Positions 1 to 8,504 of a stretch of 64,000 nucleotides of DNA are shown here, piece by piece. The first letter of the stretch is position 1; each line of letters starts with the position of its first letter. The stretch comes from JAHFUA01 sp963808725. GTDB taxonomy: Bacteria; Acidobacteriota; Terriglobia; Terriglobales; Acidobacteriaceae. The stretch spans positions 992,001 to 1,056,000 of the forward strand of contig CAWEGO010000001.1 in the NCBI GenBank assembly GCA_963808725.1. Reading direction: 5' to 3'. Under the pieces are notes generated by a model. The model had not been told where the DNA came from, ran no database searches, and saw only the letters and a list, made by a program, of their open reading frames with translations. The translations under genes were made by a program, and so were the position numbers.

Positions 1-863
1 GCTTCGATGCGCTTGACCGAAATCTCTCTCGCGTCTTCTGCCGTCTGTGTAGCTTCCTTCGACACGGAAATAAACGTTTTCTTGTCGACGTGCTTTTCGG
101 TGGCATATTGATCTGCCTGGTTCATCAGGCGGACTGCATGCTGATAGGTGTCGCTGGCGTACTGCTCGGCTCCCTCCGATTGAGCGATACGCAGCGCATT
201 GCGCGCCTCGAAGAATTCCAGCGGCAACTTGTCATTCATGACCACCGGGGCGAAGTTGTAGCCGGTGGGGATGTAGCCGCCCCGTTCGAGCAGCTCATAT
301 TTGGCATTCACCGCCTGGGTCGTTCCCACCGTATCTTCGCGAACCTCGTTTTCGAGCACGACCACGTTGCTGGGACGCCGCACCGCATAATAAGGTTCCG
401 CGGTGACGATCAACGCGAATGCCTGAAGCTCGGTGGTGACATCCAGCTTGCTGCTCCTGCCACCCACCACTAGTTCGCCCAGGTTCACCGACCGGCCCTC
501 GGGCGTAATCGCCCACAAGACGTAGGTCAGGTACTCTCTGCCGAAAGTCGTGGGGTTATCCAATTCGTGGAATTCGACTTCAATCGTGGTATACCCCTTC
601 CTGCTTTTCACTCTGGCTTGGGCGTGGGCTGCGGGCATCAGGTCCGTGCCCTTGAACCCCAGCGTCGTGGCCCCGCCGCGGTTCCGATAATTCACTGCCT
701 GCACGCTCCGGCTGACTACGGTTACCCGGTAGGTGAACGTCGGTGACTGAAACTGTTGGCTGGCTTCATCTCGTGAAATGGATTGTTGAGGCGGAGGCAT
801 GGCCAAAGCGCACGTCCCGATAATCAGCAAGGACGCCGCTTGGAGTATTCGTGGGATTTTCAT
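1..863 (-). CDS. OmpA-family outer-membrane protein, N-terminal part (3' end outside window)
   Basis: The reading frame is open from an ATG at 863 to the window edge (287 codons), preceded by AAAAGGAGACC. Residues 1-21 form a signal peptide (KR-type start, hydrophobic SLLIIGTCALA). Next comes a beta-rich region containing VLWAITPEGRSVNLGELV and LQAFALIVTAEPYYAV, then a helical segment (QADQYATEKHV, EATQTAEDAREISVKRIE). In acidobacterial OmpA-family proteins this arrangement precedes a long Ala/Glu coiled coil and a C-terminal peptidoglycan-binding OmpA domain. That part lies beyond position 1, so the assignment rests on the N-terminal pattern. The likely role is an envelope structural protein linking outer membrane and peptidoglycan. 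Confidence 0.72.
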   Translation of the reverse strand, partial: MKIPRILQAASLLIIGTCALAMPPPQQSISRDEASQQFQSPTFTYRVTVVSRSVQAVNYRNRGGATTLGFKGTDLMPAAHAQARVKSRKGYTTIEVEFHELDNPTTFGREYLTYVLWAITPEGRSVNLGELVVGGRSSKLDVTTELQAFALIVTAEPYYAVRRPSNVVVLENEVREDTVGTTQAVNAKYELLERGGYIPTGYNFAPVVMNDKLPLEFFEARNALRIAQSEGAEQYASDTYQHAVRLMNQADQYATEKHVDKKTFISVSKEATQTAEDAREISVKRIE

Positions 864-1070
864 CGGTAGGTCTCCTTTTCCATCGGCTATCTTGAGGGTT
901 CGTCAAAGTGAATGCTGAGCAGAATTGACCGCACCGGCTTGTGAAATCCCAAACTGGGCGAAGACGGGCGAAGCTGGAAGAGGTGGGATGCGGAGATCGG
1001 GAAGGGCCGTGAGGACGGCTCTGGTCAAAATCGAACAGACCAGCGCCGCGCAACGGCGCATGATGTGGCC

Positions 1071-1238
1071 ATGAAAACCGAACGGCAACAAGCCCTGGCT
1101 GTTCGATGCCCCACTTGTGGCGCCAGACCGCGAGAGAAGTGTGAGCTTAGCACTGGCCAACCCCGCACGGAGCCGCATCGAGATCGGCGCTTGGCGGCTT
1201 CTGAAAAGCAAATGGTCAGCGACACTTTTTCGTCATAA
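1071..1238 (+). CDS. Small Cys-rich (zinc-ribbon-like) protein, 55 aa
   Basis: This short frame runs from ATG 1071 to TAA 1238. It contains CPTCGARPREKCELS followed by GQPRTEPHRDRRLAASE. The CPxCGAxPxxxC spacing plus the histidine of TEPHRDRR is a plausible metal-binding knuckle. Short proteins with this same signature recur in Acidobacteria and related soil bacteria, where they are annotated as hypothetical or zinc-finger proteins; their function is unknown. No strong ribosome site is visible upstream, which lowers certainty about the start. An overlapping ATG at 1060 opens only a five-codon frame. The gene stands alone between the OmpA-family gene and the hypothetical gene at 1381. Confidence 0.6.
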   Translation: MKTERQQALAVRCPTCGARPREKCELSTGQPRTEPHRDRRLAASEKQMVSDTFSS

Positions 1239-1380
1239 TAATCTGCCGTTATGAGATCTGGCTCTGGCAGGCAGGAAGTACCGCGAGTCCGGCCCACAAC
1301 GCATTCCTCGCGATGATTGGCGAGGGCAGGAAGACCCGGCTCAGCGACGCCGCTGGAACGGCCTTGCGTGCCTGGCCCGG

Positions 1381-1692
1381 CTAGTCGTTGGCTTCCGCAT
1401 TCTTGGACGGGGCGCCGTGCCAAACGTAGAGGTGCTTCTCGTCGCTCGAGGTTTCCACGGGGATGTTTTTCTCCCGCGTGGCGCGGTTCAAAGCTGACCT
1501 GAGATTCTGCATCTTCTCGCCCTTCAAACTGCTCAGCGGGATCTTGACCGCTTGCTGGGAGTTCAGCTTGGACAGGTCGTCCAGAATGTCCGCCACCGCC
1601 TTCCGATGTTTGCCTTTGCGGCCCTGCGGAACATCCGACCGCTCCGCCGCAGAGTAGTGGAGCCCACCGTTTCTCTTTCCGTTGCGTGCCAT
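1381..1692 (-). CDS. Hypothetical basic protein, 103 aa
   Basis: The start is placed at ATG 1692 because AAAGGAGTG lies 7 bases upstream; a longer in-frame extension lacks such a site. The protein is basic and hydrophilic, with no signal peptide or membrane segment. It begins MARNGKRNGGLHYS, continues through a lysine-rich stretch (GRKGKHRKAV) and a helical middle (DILDDLSKLNS), then KIPLSSLKGEKMQNLRSAL. It ends in a short beta-like segment (EKHLYVWHGAP). The arrangement suggests a small nucleic-acid- or protein-binding protein, but no family is recognised. It is divergent from the Crp-family regulator, sharing a 268-base intergenic region. Confidence 0.55.
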   Translation of the reverse strand: MARNGKRNGGLHYSAAERSDVPQGRKGKHRKAVADILDDLSKLNSQQAVKIPLSSLKGEKMQNLRSALNRATREKNIPVETSSDEKHLYVWHGAPSKNAEAND

Positions 1693-1960
1693 GGGGACAC
1701 TCCTTTCATCGGAGATCGTACCCGTATGCCAACAATCGTACCGCAACGAATCGTATGCTGCAACTAAAATCTGTAACGAACGTAACATCCCAGCGATCTG
1801 CTGCGTATGCTTAAAAATCGCCCCCCCTTACGTATTACCAAGAAGATGCACGGGCTGCGTTGCGCTAAGACTTGCTAAGAGTTCACCCGTATGGCGGGAA
1901 CAGCTTTACTCTGGTGGGCGGTGAAACGGCCCGGAAACTCTCTTGAGGAGGTGCCCCGCC

Positions 1961-2626
1961 ATGGCTTCCGTTGCGGTGGCTAAGAGCAAGCGCAATTTCG
2001 ATCCCCTCACTTTCCTGGCGACGATTGGCAACGGCCGGAAGACCGTGGCTGTTCCGAAAGAGCAAACGGTATTCTCGCAAGGGGATGGGGCGGACGCTGT
2101 CTTCTACATCCAAAAAGGCAAGGTAAAGCTCACCGTCGTATCCAAGACCGGCAAGGAAGCGACGATCGGCATCTTGGGTGCGGGGAGCTTTTTTGGCGAA
2201 GGCTCGCTGGCCGGCCAGGTTGTCCGCATGGGATCCGCGGCCGCATTAACCGATTGCGAGCTTCTGCGGGTCGACAAGAAGGCGATGATGGATGCACTTC
2301 ACCGCGAACACTCGTTCTCCGATCTGTTCATGGCGTATTTGCTGGCGCGGAATATCCGATACGAAGAGGACCTGGTGGACCAGTTGTTTAATTCCAGCGA
2401 AAAGAGACTGGCCCGCCTGCTGCTGTTGCTCGCTCGTTTCGGCAAGGAGGGTGTGCCGGAGACGGTGGTCCCCAAAATCAGTCAGGAGACCCTGGCCGGA
2501 ATGGTCGGTACCACTCGTTCGCGAATCAGCTTTTTCATGAACCGCTTCCGGAAATTGGGTTTCATCCATTACAACGGCGGTCTGCAGGTCCACAGCTCGC
2601 TACTCAATGTCGTTCTGCACGATTGA
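1961..2626 (+). CDS. Crp/Fnr-family transcriptional regulator
   Basis: The 221-aa protein starts at ATG 1961, ten bases after TGAGGAG. Residues about 25-140 form a cyclic-nucleotide-binding-type beta barrel (PKEQTVFSQGDGADAVFYIQ, then GAGSFFGEGSLAG). A long dimerisation helix follows (ARNIRYEEDLVDQLFNSSEK), then a winged helix-turn-helix from about 170 (ISQETLAGMVGTTRSRISFF). There is no N-terminal cysteine cluster of the FNR type, so oxygen sensing by an Fe-S centre is unlikely; the ligand is unknown. Acidobacteria carry many paralogues of this type. It may regulate nearby stress or glycogen genes, but no binding site was identified to support this. Confidence 0.85.
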   Translation: MASVAVAKSKRNFDPLTFLATIGNGRKTVAVPKEQTVFSQGDGADAVFYIQKGKVKLTVVSKTGKEATIGILGAGSFFGEGSLAGQVVRMGSAAALTDCELLRVDKKAMMDALHREHSFSDLFMAYLLARNIRYEEDLVDQLFNSSEKRLARLLLLLARFGKEGVPETVVPKISQETLAGMVGTTRSRISFFMNRFRKLGFIHYNGGLQVHSSLLNVVLHD

Positions 2627-3160
2627 GTTCCCGCCCCTCAACCCCAAGAAACCGGTGAATCTCCGCCCGGGAAAGCGATGCGTCTGATCTGAACCCTTCC
2701 GCCGGAGGCGCGTTTGCCGCCGTGGCTGTCTCGACTGGGCCGGAATTCAGATCAATGCTGATCCTCTGCTCCATTTCAGGAGGAAACTTCGGCACAGGCC
2801 CTGCCAGCTTCTTGCCGTACCCGACGCAATGAATGATGTGCGAGGCTACAAGGGCCCTGGTTCGCCCAATTACTTCCTGGACTTCAATGTTTCCGTGCCC
2901 TACTCCTGAGATCGTCGGCGGAAGGTGAGCCACGATGAGCGAACATCCCCCTGATCCCAGTTGTGTCGTGCAGGTGGGCGGCGGCGCGGCTTCATCATCG
3001 AGCAGCGCGTGAAGCTCCCGCGTCTGAAGCCCTCACGACCTTAGGCCACTCTTACCAGTTGTTCGCCGGAGGACGGTAGGTAAACCGCGTCGTCGTCGTG
3101 CAGTGCTACCTCAGTGCCTGAGCTTAAACCATTCCGGTCCGCGGACTGCGGAGGCGGGAG
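2627..3160. other. 534-base stretch without a convincing gene
   Basis: The stretch lies between the regulator and the AI-2E-family gene, whose ends face each other. A minus-strand frame at 2604-2933 (GTG start, 109 codons) is open but has no clear ribosome site and no recognisable domain. Around 2960-3010 there is a low-complexity GGCGGCGGCG run. Nothing else is evident. Confidence 0.4.
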
Positions 3161-4195
3161 TCAAGCGACAGTCTTTTGTAGTTGCCGATAAACGATGCGC
3201 AGTGTCGCCAAGGCCGGTACCGACAAGAAACTGCCGGCGATACCTGCGATATAGCCGCCGGCGAGGACTCCGAAGATAATGACTAGGGGATGGAGTTGCA
3301 TGCCGGCGCTGAGCAGGCGCGGCGACAAGACATAATCCTGGAAAACGCGGAACGCGGCCAGAAAGGCAAGGATCCAAAGCAGATGATGGAAGCCGCTCAA
3401 GCCGGCAACCAACAGGATGATGGCCGATCCTGCCAGGGGCCCCACCATGGGAATAAACTCTAGAGGAAAGGCGATAGCCGCCAATAGAAGTCCATATGGA
3501 ACGCCGAGGAGGGAGAAGAACACCCCGTAGGCCAGGAACACCGCCACCGCCAGCAGCACCAGGGCTCGCATGTATTGTGCAAGCAGCAAGTGCAGATCGG
3601 TCGCGATTTCGTTGATCATGTCGCGTCGGGATCCCTCGGTCAGAATGCCCAACACGGAGCTGCGGAGCACCGCGCCATCTTTCAAAAAGAAAAAGCTCAG
3701 GATCGGCACCAGGACGATAAAAATAAGGCTTCCGGCATGCGACAGAACGCCCAAGGCCGCATTGGGCAGGAGTGAGAGAAGGTCCCGCGAATGATCGACG
3801 AGTTGCCGTCGCAGAGTCGAGACGACGGTATCCTTGACCGTCTGAACGGATGACGCAGCGGTCGCTTCGGCCGGTTGTTCGAGTCTGGAAAGAAGTTCCG
3901 GAACTCTTGTTGCCAAGGCGTTGGCCTCCAGCACGACTCGAGAGCCAATGGCAATCCCAATAACAATCAGCAATCCGATCAGAGACAAATAGACGATGCC
4001 GAGAGCGAGTGCCTTGGACCGCCCCGGCAGCCACCGATCGAGAAACTTTACCAGTGGCCATAAGAGATACGCGAACAACAGCGCCACCACAAAGATGAAC
4101 AGGGTCTCTCGAATGAGATAAACCACCCTCAGCAGGAGCAGGACAAAAACCACTGTCCAGGTATAACTCGCTGTGCGACGATCCAGACCGAGCAC
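3161..4195 (-). CDS. AI-2E-family (PerM/YdiK-like) transporter
   Basis: The 344-aa protein starts at GTG 4195 with GGGAG about nine bases upstream. It has roughly eight membrane segments: a hydrophobic pair at residues 10-65, one at 66-90, a long soluble stretch at about 95-150, then further helices. The family pattern GVPYGLLLAAIAFPLEFIP and VGPLAGSAIILLVAG is present, as is the conserved late segment with FRVFQDYVLSPRLL. The family is named for E. coli TqsA, but most members have unknown substrates and some act as ion antiporters. The length is typical of the family (330-370 aa) and the frame is intact. Confidence 0.88.
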   Translation of the reverse strand: MLGLDRRTASYTWTVVFVLLLLRVVYLIRETLFIFVVALLFAYLLWPLVKFLDRWLPGRSKALALGIVYLSLIGLLIVIGIAIGSRVVLEANALATRVPELLSRLEQPAEATAASSVQTVKDTVVSTLRRQLVDHSRDLLSLLPNAALGVLSHAGSLIFIVLVPILSFFFLKDGAVLRSSVLGILTEGSRRDMINEIATDLHLLLAQYMRALVLLAVAVFLAYGVFFSLLGVPYGLLLAAIAFPLEFIPMVGPLAGSAIILLVAGLSGFHHLLWILAFLAAFRVFQDYVLSPRLLSAGMQLHPLVIIFGVLAGGYIAGIAGSFLSVPALATLRIVYRQLQKTVA

Positions 4196-4361
4196 GACTT
4201 CACTCCCATACCCCGATTAGTGATGCCGCCGAAACCGATCTTGGGTTTCCCATAGCTGTCCATGCTAGCCGCCTACCACCAAGTCGACAAGAGTGATCTT
4301 TTGGCCCCGGGAATTCGGTGCCCGGGTTGCGGCGCGAGCCACCGAGTTTGTGAAAACAGCC

Positions 4362-4573
4362 GGACGAATTCAAGGCAAGAAGAGATGCCTATCGCGTGCT
4401 ATTGCGCAACGGACCCACCGGAGAAAATCTACAAGATGTGGTCCCGAAGAAGACGCTGATTGCCAGTGCCGATTGCCAGGACCGATCCGTACAAGTACAG
4501 TTTCAGCACGCTCGAGAGTAGGCTGCCTGCGGGCACAAGGGCGCGGCTGGAAGGCGAATCGCGCGTGAGATGA
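4362..4573 (+). pseudogene. Fragment of an unrecognised coding sequence, probably frameshifted
   Basis: Two short open stretches read as coding-like protein when joined by one frame change near 4475-4485. The first contains FKARRDAYRVLLRNG and DVVPKKTLIASA; the second contains DPYKYSFSTLESRLPAG and ends RLEGESRVR before a TGA at 4571. The family is not recognised, and no start codon or ribosome site fits the 5' end. It sits in the 540-base gap between the AI-2E-family gene and the broken LysE gene, which holds nothing else that can be named. The call is tentative. Confidence 0.25.
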
Positions 4574-4737
4574 AGTCGGGGGCGGAAACGGCACCTGCGG
4601 GCCGCCCAGCAGGGCGCAAAAGCGCGTCTCGATGCGGTCAAAGCTTGACCCGCATGGCGCTATCGGTTTCATTCACCGCGACGCGCACGATCTCGTCCGA
4701 GGCAGTGCCGAATGGTATCCTAACTATTTGCCGCAAC

Positions 4738-5164
4738 ATGGTGGTCGTCTCCTACATCCACGTGCTTTCGGCCGCATTCTTGATGGGATTGGCAGCGGCC
4801 GCGCCGATGGGCCCTGTCACCATGCTGGCCATTTCGCCGCGGCGTGATCGGCGGTTGGCGCCATACCCTCGCCTGCGGAATTGGCTCCGTCACCGGCGAT
4901 CTAATCCTCTTCTCCCTGGTCCTCCTCGGGGGTCACTACCTCTTTTCCGACCTATCCAACCCTATGCTCCAGAGCGTCCTGGCGGCCATCGGCGTAATCG
5001 TCCTGCTTCCGCTAGGAATCTACTTCCTTGTCCACGCTCTCAAGGAGCCCCTGCGGGCCTATGCCAACGCTCGCCAACACTGGGACGAGGGCACTGTCCC
5101 CGCGCATCTGGTCGCCGAAGTTGCCGACGGTACCGCCCTGACCCTCTTAAACCCCTTAACCATC
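4738..5164 (+). pseudogene. LysE-type exporter, frameshifted and 3'-truncated
   Basis: The start is ATG 4738 (MVVVSYIHVLSAAF). The LysE/RhtB signature GLAAAAPMGPVTMLAI follows at residues 19-34, and then the frame breaks. One extra T in the run at 4832-4834 shifts translation; the neighbouring frame continues exactly as the family does (RRGVIGGWRHTLACGIGSVT), with further membrane segments. Similarity ends near 5160 at ALTLLNPLT, about two thirds of the way through a normal 200-aa LysE protein. From there the same frame runs directly into an enoyl-CoA hydratase sequence. The gene therefore lacks its last membrane segments. It is unlikely to be functional even if the frameshift were a sequencing error. 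Confidence 0.75.
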
Positions 5165-5807
5165 GTGGCCCGGCGGTCGCCCGCCTATTGGCGTGTCACG
5201 ATCGACAACTCGCCGATTAACGTGATGGGCCCAGAAATGGTCCGGCAGTTCCAGGAAGTCATCGACGCTCTCGAGGCCGACGAGCATGTCAGGGTCGTGG
5301 TCTTCGACAGCGCGGTCGAAGACTACTTCCTGAATCACTCCGATTTCACGGCCAAGCTTGAGGACCTGACCGGAATGCCGGCGGGGCCCACAGGCTTGCC
5401 GCCTTGGCCGGACTTTCTCGTGCGTCTGACCCGCCTGCCAGTCGCCTCAATAGCCCTCATCCGCGGCCGCGCGACCGGCAACGGCAGCGAGATCGCGCTG
5501 GCCTGCGACATGAGTTTTGCCAGCCGCGAGAAGGCCATCATCTCGCAATGGGAGGTGGGCGTAGGGATGGTTGCCGGTGGCGGCCCCATGGCCCGGCTGC
5601 CCAGACTGATCGGCCGGAACCGCGCACTCGAGGTGCTCTTGAGCTCGGAAGATATCAGAGCAGAGCAGGCGGAGGCCTACGGGTACATTAATCGCGCCCT
5701 GCCCGACGCCGGAGCTAGACGCGTTCGTGGAGGCGCTCGCGACCCGGATCGCCGGATTCGACAAGTGGGCGATCGCCAACACGAAACGACTCCAAATTGC
5801 GCGCTAG
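5165..5807 (+). pseudogene. Enoyl-CoA hydratase/isomerase-family gene, truncated at both ends and frameshifted
   Basis: The sequence is fused in frame to the LysE remnant. From about 5180 it reads as a crotonase-fold protein (YWRVTIDNSPINVMGPEMV, VRVVVFDSAVEDYF, GRATGNGSEIALACDMSF). The first residues and start codon of the family are missing. Near 5711 one extra G breaks the frame; the corrected frame continues ELDAFVEALATRIAGFDKWA and stops at TAG 5807, short of the usual C-terminus. The crotonase oxyanion-hole segment is still recognisable. It reads as a relic joined to another relic by deletion. Confidence 0.75.
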
Positions 5808-5932
5808 GCCGGCGCCCGACGAGATTCTCGACTCCGGGAAGTTGAGGATGGAGGCGTTCGAAGCCAATCTTGGCGGACATGTTTCGAAAGTCTGTGGTGA
5901 TGTTTTACATTTTCTGCACGAAGGAGGTTTGT

Positions 5933-6403
5933 ATGTCTCAGAAAGCCAGCGCCGTAAAGCGTGCTCAGCAAACCGAAGTCCGGCCTCACCAACTCGGGCA
6001 GGAGGTTTTCAAAACCATCTTGTCCGAAGATGTCGATTGGAAGCCGTTCGCGGCGTTCCCACCTTCCGTCCAGCTGGCCGTCGTCGTGGGTCAGCCCTCG
6101 GAGCCCTGCCCTTACACAATCAGGGTCAAAGCACCCCACGGCGAGAAGCTGATGCCTCATAAGCATTCAGAGGATCGAGTCTATACCGTGATATCCGGCG
6201 TCTTTTATATCGGACTGGGTGATGAATTCGACGAGAGTAAGCTCGAAGCCTATCCGCCCGGCGCCGTGATCATTCTCCCTGGCAACACGCACCATTTCCA
6301 CTGGGCGAAATCCGGCGAGTACATCACGCAAGTAACCGCGATGGGGCCGCTTGGAATGGAATACCTCAGCGCGAAAGACGATCCGAGAAACGACAAATCT
6401 TAG
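5933..6403 (+). CDS. Cupin-domain protein
   Basis: The start is ATG 5933, after GAAGGAGG with a six-base spacer. The 156-aa protein has one cupin barrel, with metal-site motifs at residues about 80-130: KLMPHKHSEDRVYTVISGVF, then PPGAVIILPGNTHHFHW. The histidines in PHKHSED and in the second motif (THHFHW) fit a 2-His/Glu or 3-His metal site. There is no signal peptide, so it should be cytoplasmic. Proteins like this are often dioxygenase-like or sugar/quercetin-binding enzymes; the substrate cannot be assigned. It appears monocistronic and is first in a series of separate small stress or detoxification genes running to 10.5 kb. Confidence 0.82.
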   Translation: MSQKASAVKRAQQTEVRPHQLGQEVFKTILSEDVDWKPFAAFPPSVQLAVVVGQPSEPCPYTIRVKAPHGEKLMPHKHSEDRVYTVISGVFYIGLGDEFDESKLEAYPPGAVIILPGNTHHFHWAKSGEYITQVTAMGPLGMEYLSAKDDPRNDKS

Positions 6404-6608
6404 GAGGAGTCTGAACAGATTCTCGTAGGCCCAAAAGAATGAGGTTTGTAATCTTGAATTTGGACCATCCCTGTCAAGGTGGCCAGGAACAGTTCTTTTT
6501 GAGGCGAAGCCCTAGTGAATGCTTAAGAGTATCGCGAGGAGCTGTCCGCTATGCGTACCAAATGAAATTAGAGAGGCAACATCAATCTCAACTGAAAGGA
6601 GCAGTCCG

Positions 6609-6910
6609 ATGAGTCAATCGAAGGTCAAGAATGAGAGCGGCACGAAGGCGACTTGGAAAGCGCCGCACCCGGCGGAACATGGCCAGCTCGATGCTGCGCA
6701 AGTCAATCATTTGTCTGAAGCCGCCTTCGCGTTCCCGCGTTTGCGCAAAGAGCCGATGACGGATGCGTCGCATGTTCTGTTCGCAACGCCATCGCGAGAT
6801 TCGATCAGGTAGAGGGCGCCAGCGATGAAGAACGCGATCTGGCGTTCGCCAACATCAAGGCAGCTGCCGAACATTTCGGTATCAGAATGAAGGAAACGAG
6901 TTGGCGCTAA
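6609..6910 (+). pseudogene. DUF6582-like small protein, disrupted by a 5-base insertion
   Basis: The start is ATG 6609 with GAAAGGAG upstream. The protein reads to AAFAFPRLRKEPMTDASHV, then the frame is lost and a stop follows at about 6812. Skipping five bases at 6775-6780 (a partial repeat of GTTC/TGTTC) restores RNAIARFDQVEGASDEERD and LAFANIKAAAEHFGIRM, ending at TAA 6910. The restored protein of about 98 aa matches the small AFAFP...RKEPLTDA...HVRNAIARFDQV proteins usually annotated as DUF6582 or hypothetical. Their function is unknown. Because the insertion is a short duplication, it may be a real mutation rather than a homopolymer error. Confidence 0.6.
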
Positions 6911-7027
6911 ATCGGCTCCCCGTCCCGCAGGGCGGACCGGACGTCCGGGGAAGAGTGAGATAGTGTGGATTTCTAGCCAACCCGCAAAACCAGAGAGTCT
7001 CACAGCGCAGCGAAAGGAGAAACGACA

Positions 7028-7978
7028 ATGGCGACGACAAAACACGCGGCAGTGCCCAGTCTGATCAAGGCGGTTCGGATCGCGCAGTACGGCGGCTCCG
7101 ATCAACTGAAATACGAGGAAATACCGCTGCCGGAGATCGGCCCGGGTTACGTGCTCGCGAAAGTGCGCTACGCCAGCTTGAACCCGATCGACTGGAAAAT
7201 CCGGGAAGGCTACATGAAGAATTTCCGGCCGGTGAGCTTTCCGCTGACGCTCGGCCAGGATTTTGCGGGAGAAATCGTGGCGGGTGGCGGCGACTCGGGC
7301 CGTTTCCAAACGGGCGAGCGGGTGTTCGGGTTCGGCGAGGGGACGTATGCGGAGTTCACGGCGGCGGCGATTACGGGCATCGCGGCGATTCCTGGGAAAA
7401 TGGAATTGGCGGTGGCGGCGGCGCTGCCGACATCGGGGCTTACGGCCCTGCAGGCAATTCGCGACTATGTGCAGCCCAAGCCGGGAACCCGGATTCTGAT
7501 CCACGGCGCGGCGGGTGCCATAGGCTCGTTCGCAACCCAGATCGCCAAGCGCTGGGGCGCGCAAGTGATCGGGACGGCTTCGGGCGAAGACATCGTGTAC
7601 CTGCGTTCGCTAGGTCACGTTCAAGTTGTGGACTATAAGCAGGAGCGGTTTGAAAGCGTGGGGCAGGTGGATGCGGTGCTGGACCTGGTCGGCGGCGAGA
7701 CGGCGACGCGCTCCTTCGTGGTAGTGAAGAAGGGCGGCGTCCTGGTTTCGACGGTGGGCGGCGCGAATGCTGAGCTGGCAGCGCAGGCGGGGATTCGCGG
7801 TGTGAACATGGTGTCGAAGGGAAACGCGGCGGACCTATCGGAGCTGGCGGGCTTGGTGGAACGGGGCGACGTGAAGCCGCGGATGGGCGAGGTATTTCGG
7901 CTGGAGCAAGCGCGGGAGGCACAAGATGCGAGCCAGCAAGGCCGGGCCAAGGGCAAAATCCTGCTAAAGGTCGCGTAA
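7028..7978 (+). CDS. NADP-dependent quinone-oxidoreductase-like dehydrogenase (MDR family)
   Basis: The start is ATG 7028 after GAAAGGAGAAACGACA. The 316-aa protein has the two-domain fold of zinc-independent medium-chain dehydrogenases. The N-terminal GroES-like part includes AKVRYASLNPIDWKIREG and PLTLGQDFAGEIV. The Rossmann part has the nucleotide-binding HGAAGAIGSFATQIAKRWG at about residues 160-178. Cysteine ligands for catalytic zinc are absent, which fits the quinone reductase / enoyl reductase branch using NADPH. The frame is intact and the length is typical. It probably reduces quinones or reactive carbonyls in the cytoplasm. Confidence 0.88.
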   Translation: MATTKHAAVPSLIKAVRIAQYGGSDQLKYEEIPLPEIGPGYVLAKVRYASLNPIDWKIREGYMKNFRPVSFPLTLGQDFAGEIVAGGGDSGRFQTGERVFGFGEGTYAEFTAAAITGIAAIPGKMELAVAAALPTSGLTALQAIRDYVQPKPGTRILIHGAAGAIGSFATQIAKRWGAQVIGTASGEDIVYLRSLGHVQVVDYKQERFESVGQVDAVLDLVGGETATRSFVVVKKGGVLVSTVGGANAELAAQAGIRGVNMVSKGNAADLSELAGLVERGDVKPRMGEVFRLEQAREAQDASQQGRAKGKILLKVA

Positions 7979-8056
7979 GACTGTCACATGCGCGCGACCC
8001 TCGCGCCGCGAATCCCGTGAGGCAACGACCGAAAAGCCCGCGACTCGCGAGCGACC

Positions 8057-8464
8057 GTGATTGCAGGAGTTTTAAAGACGCAATTGGAGGAAGCGAAGAG
8101 CGTCGGCGCGAATCATGTGGCCGCAACCGACGACGATAACGAGATTGCGAATCTTCCGCTGGTCGATGCTGTTGCTGATACGGTCAGTGGCAAGACCGCT
8201 GAAAAGTTGATCGCCAAGTTGATGCCGGGAGGAGTGTATGCATCGGTCGTCGGGGCACCACGGGATGCCGGGAATTACTCAGCTGTAAAGGTGGTGACGG
8301 CGGTCGCGACGCCCGATAGGAAAACTCTGGAGTTCATGGCCAAGGCCGTCCGAGATGGCGAACTGGTGATCCCGATCAGCCGCAAGCTGCCACTCAGCAA
8401 GGTGGGCGAAGCTCAAGCCGCCGCGGAGGAGGGTGGCATCGGCAAGGTCTTGCTGGTGGCTTGA
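8057..8464 (+). pseudogene. C-terminal fragment of an alcohol-dehydrogenase-like gene
   Basis: The open frame from GTG 8057 encodes only the later part of an MDR dehydrogenase, starting within the Rossmann domain (AGVLKTQLEEAKSVGANHV). It continues through VDAVADTVSGKTAEKL and KLMPGGVYASVVGAP to the typical end EGGIGKVLLVA. The catalytic N-terminal domain and the dinucleotide-binding glycine loop are missing. The 78 bases between the previous gene and this fragment do not encode them. It is most likely a truncated paralogue of the dehydrogenase immediately upstream, left by a deletion. Confidence 0.6.
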
Positions 8465-8504
8465 CGTTATTTTACAAACAGAGGACAAGAAGGGAAAATC
8501 GGAA

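Noticed and set aside
2604..2933. Minus-strand 109-codon frame after the Crp-family gene
   Set aside because: GTG start without ribosome site and no recognisable domain; kept only as part of the gap description.
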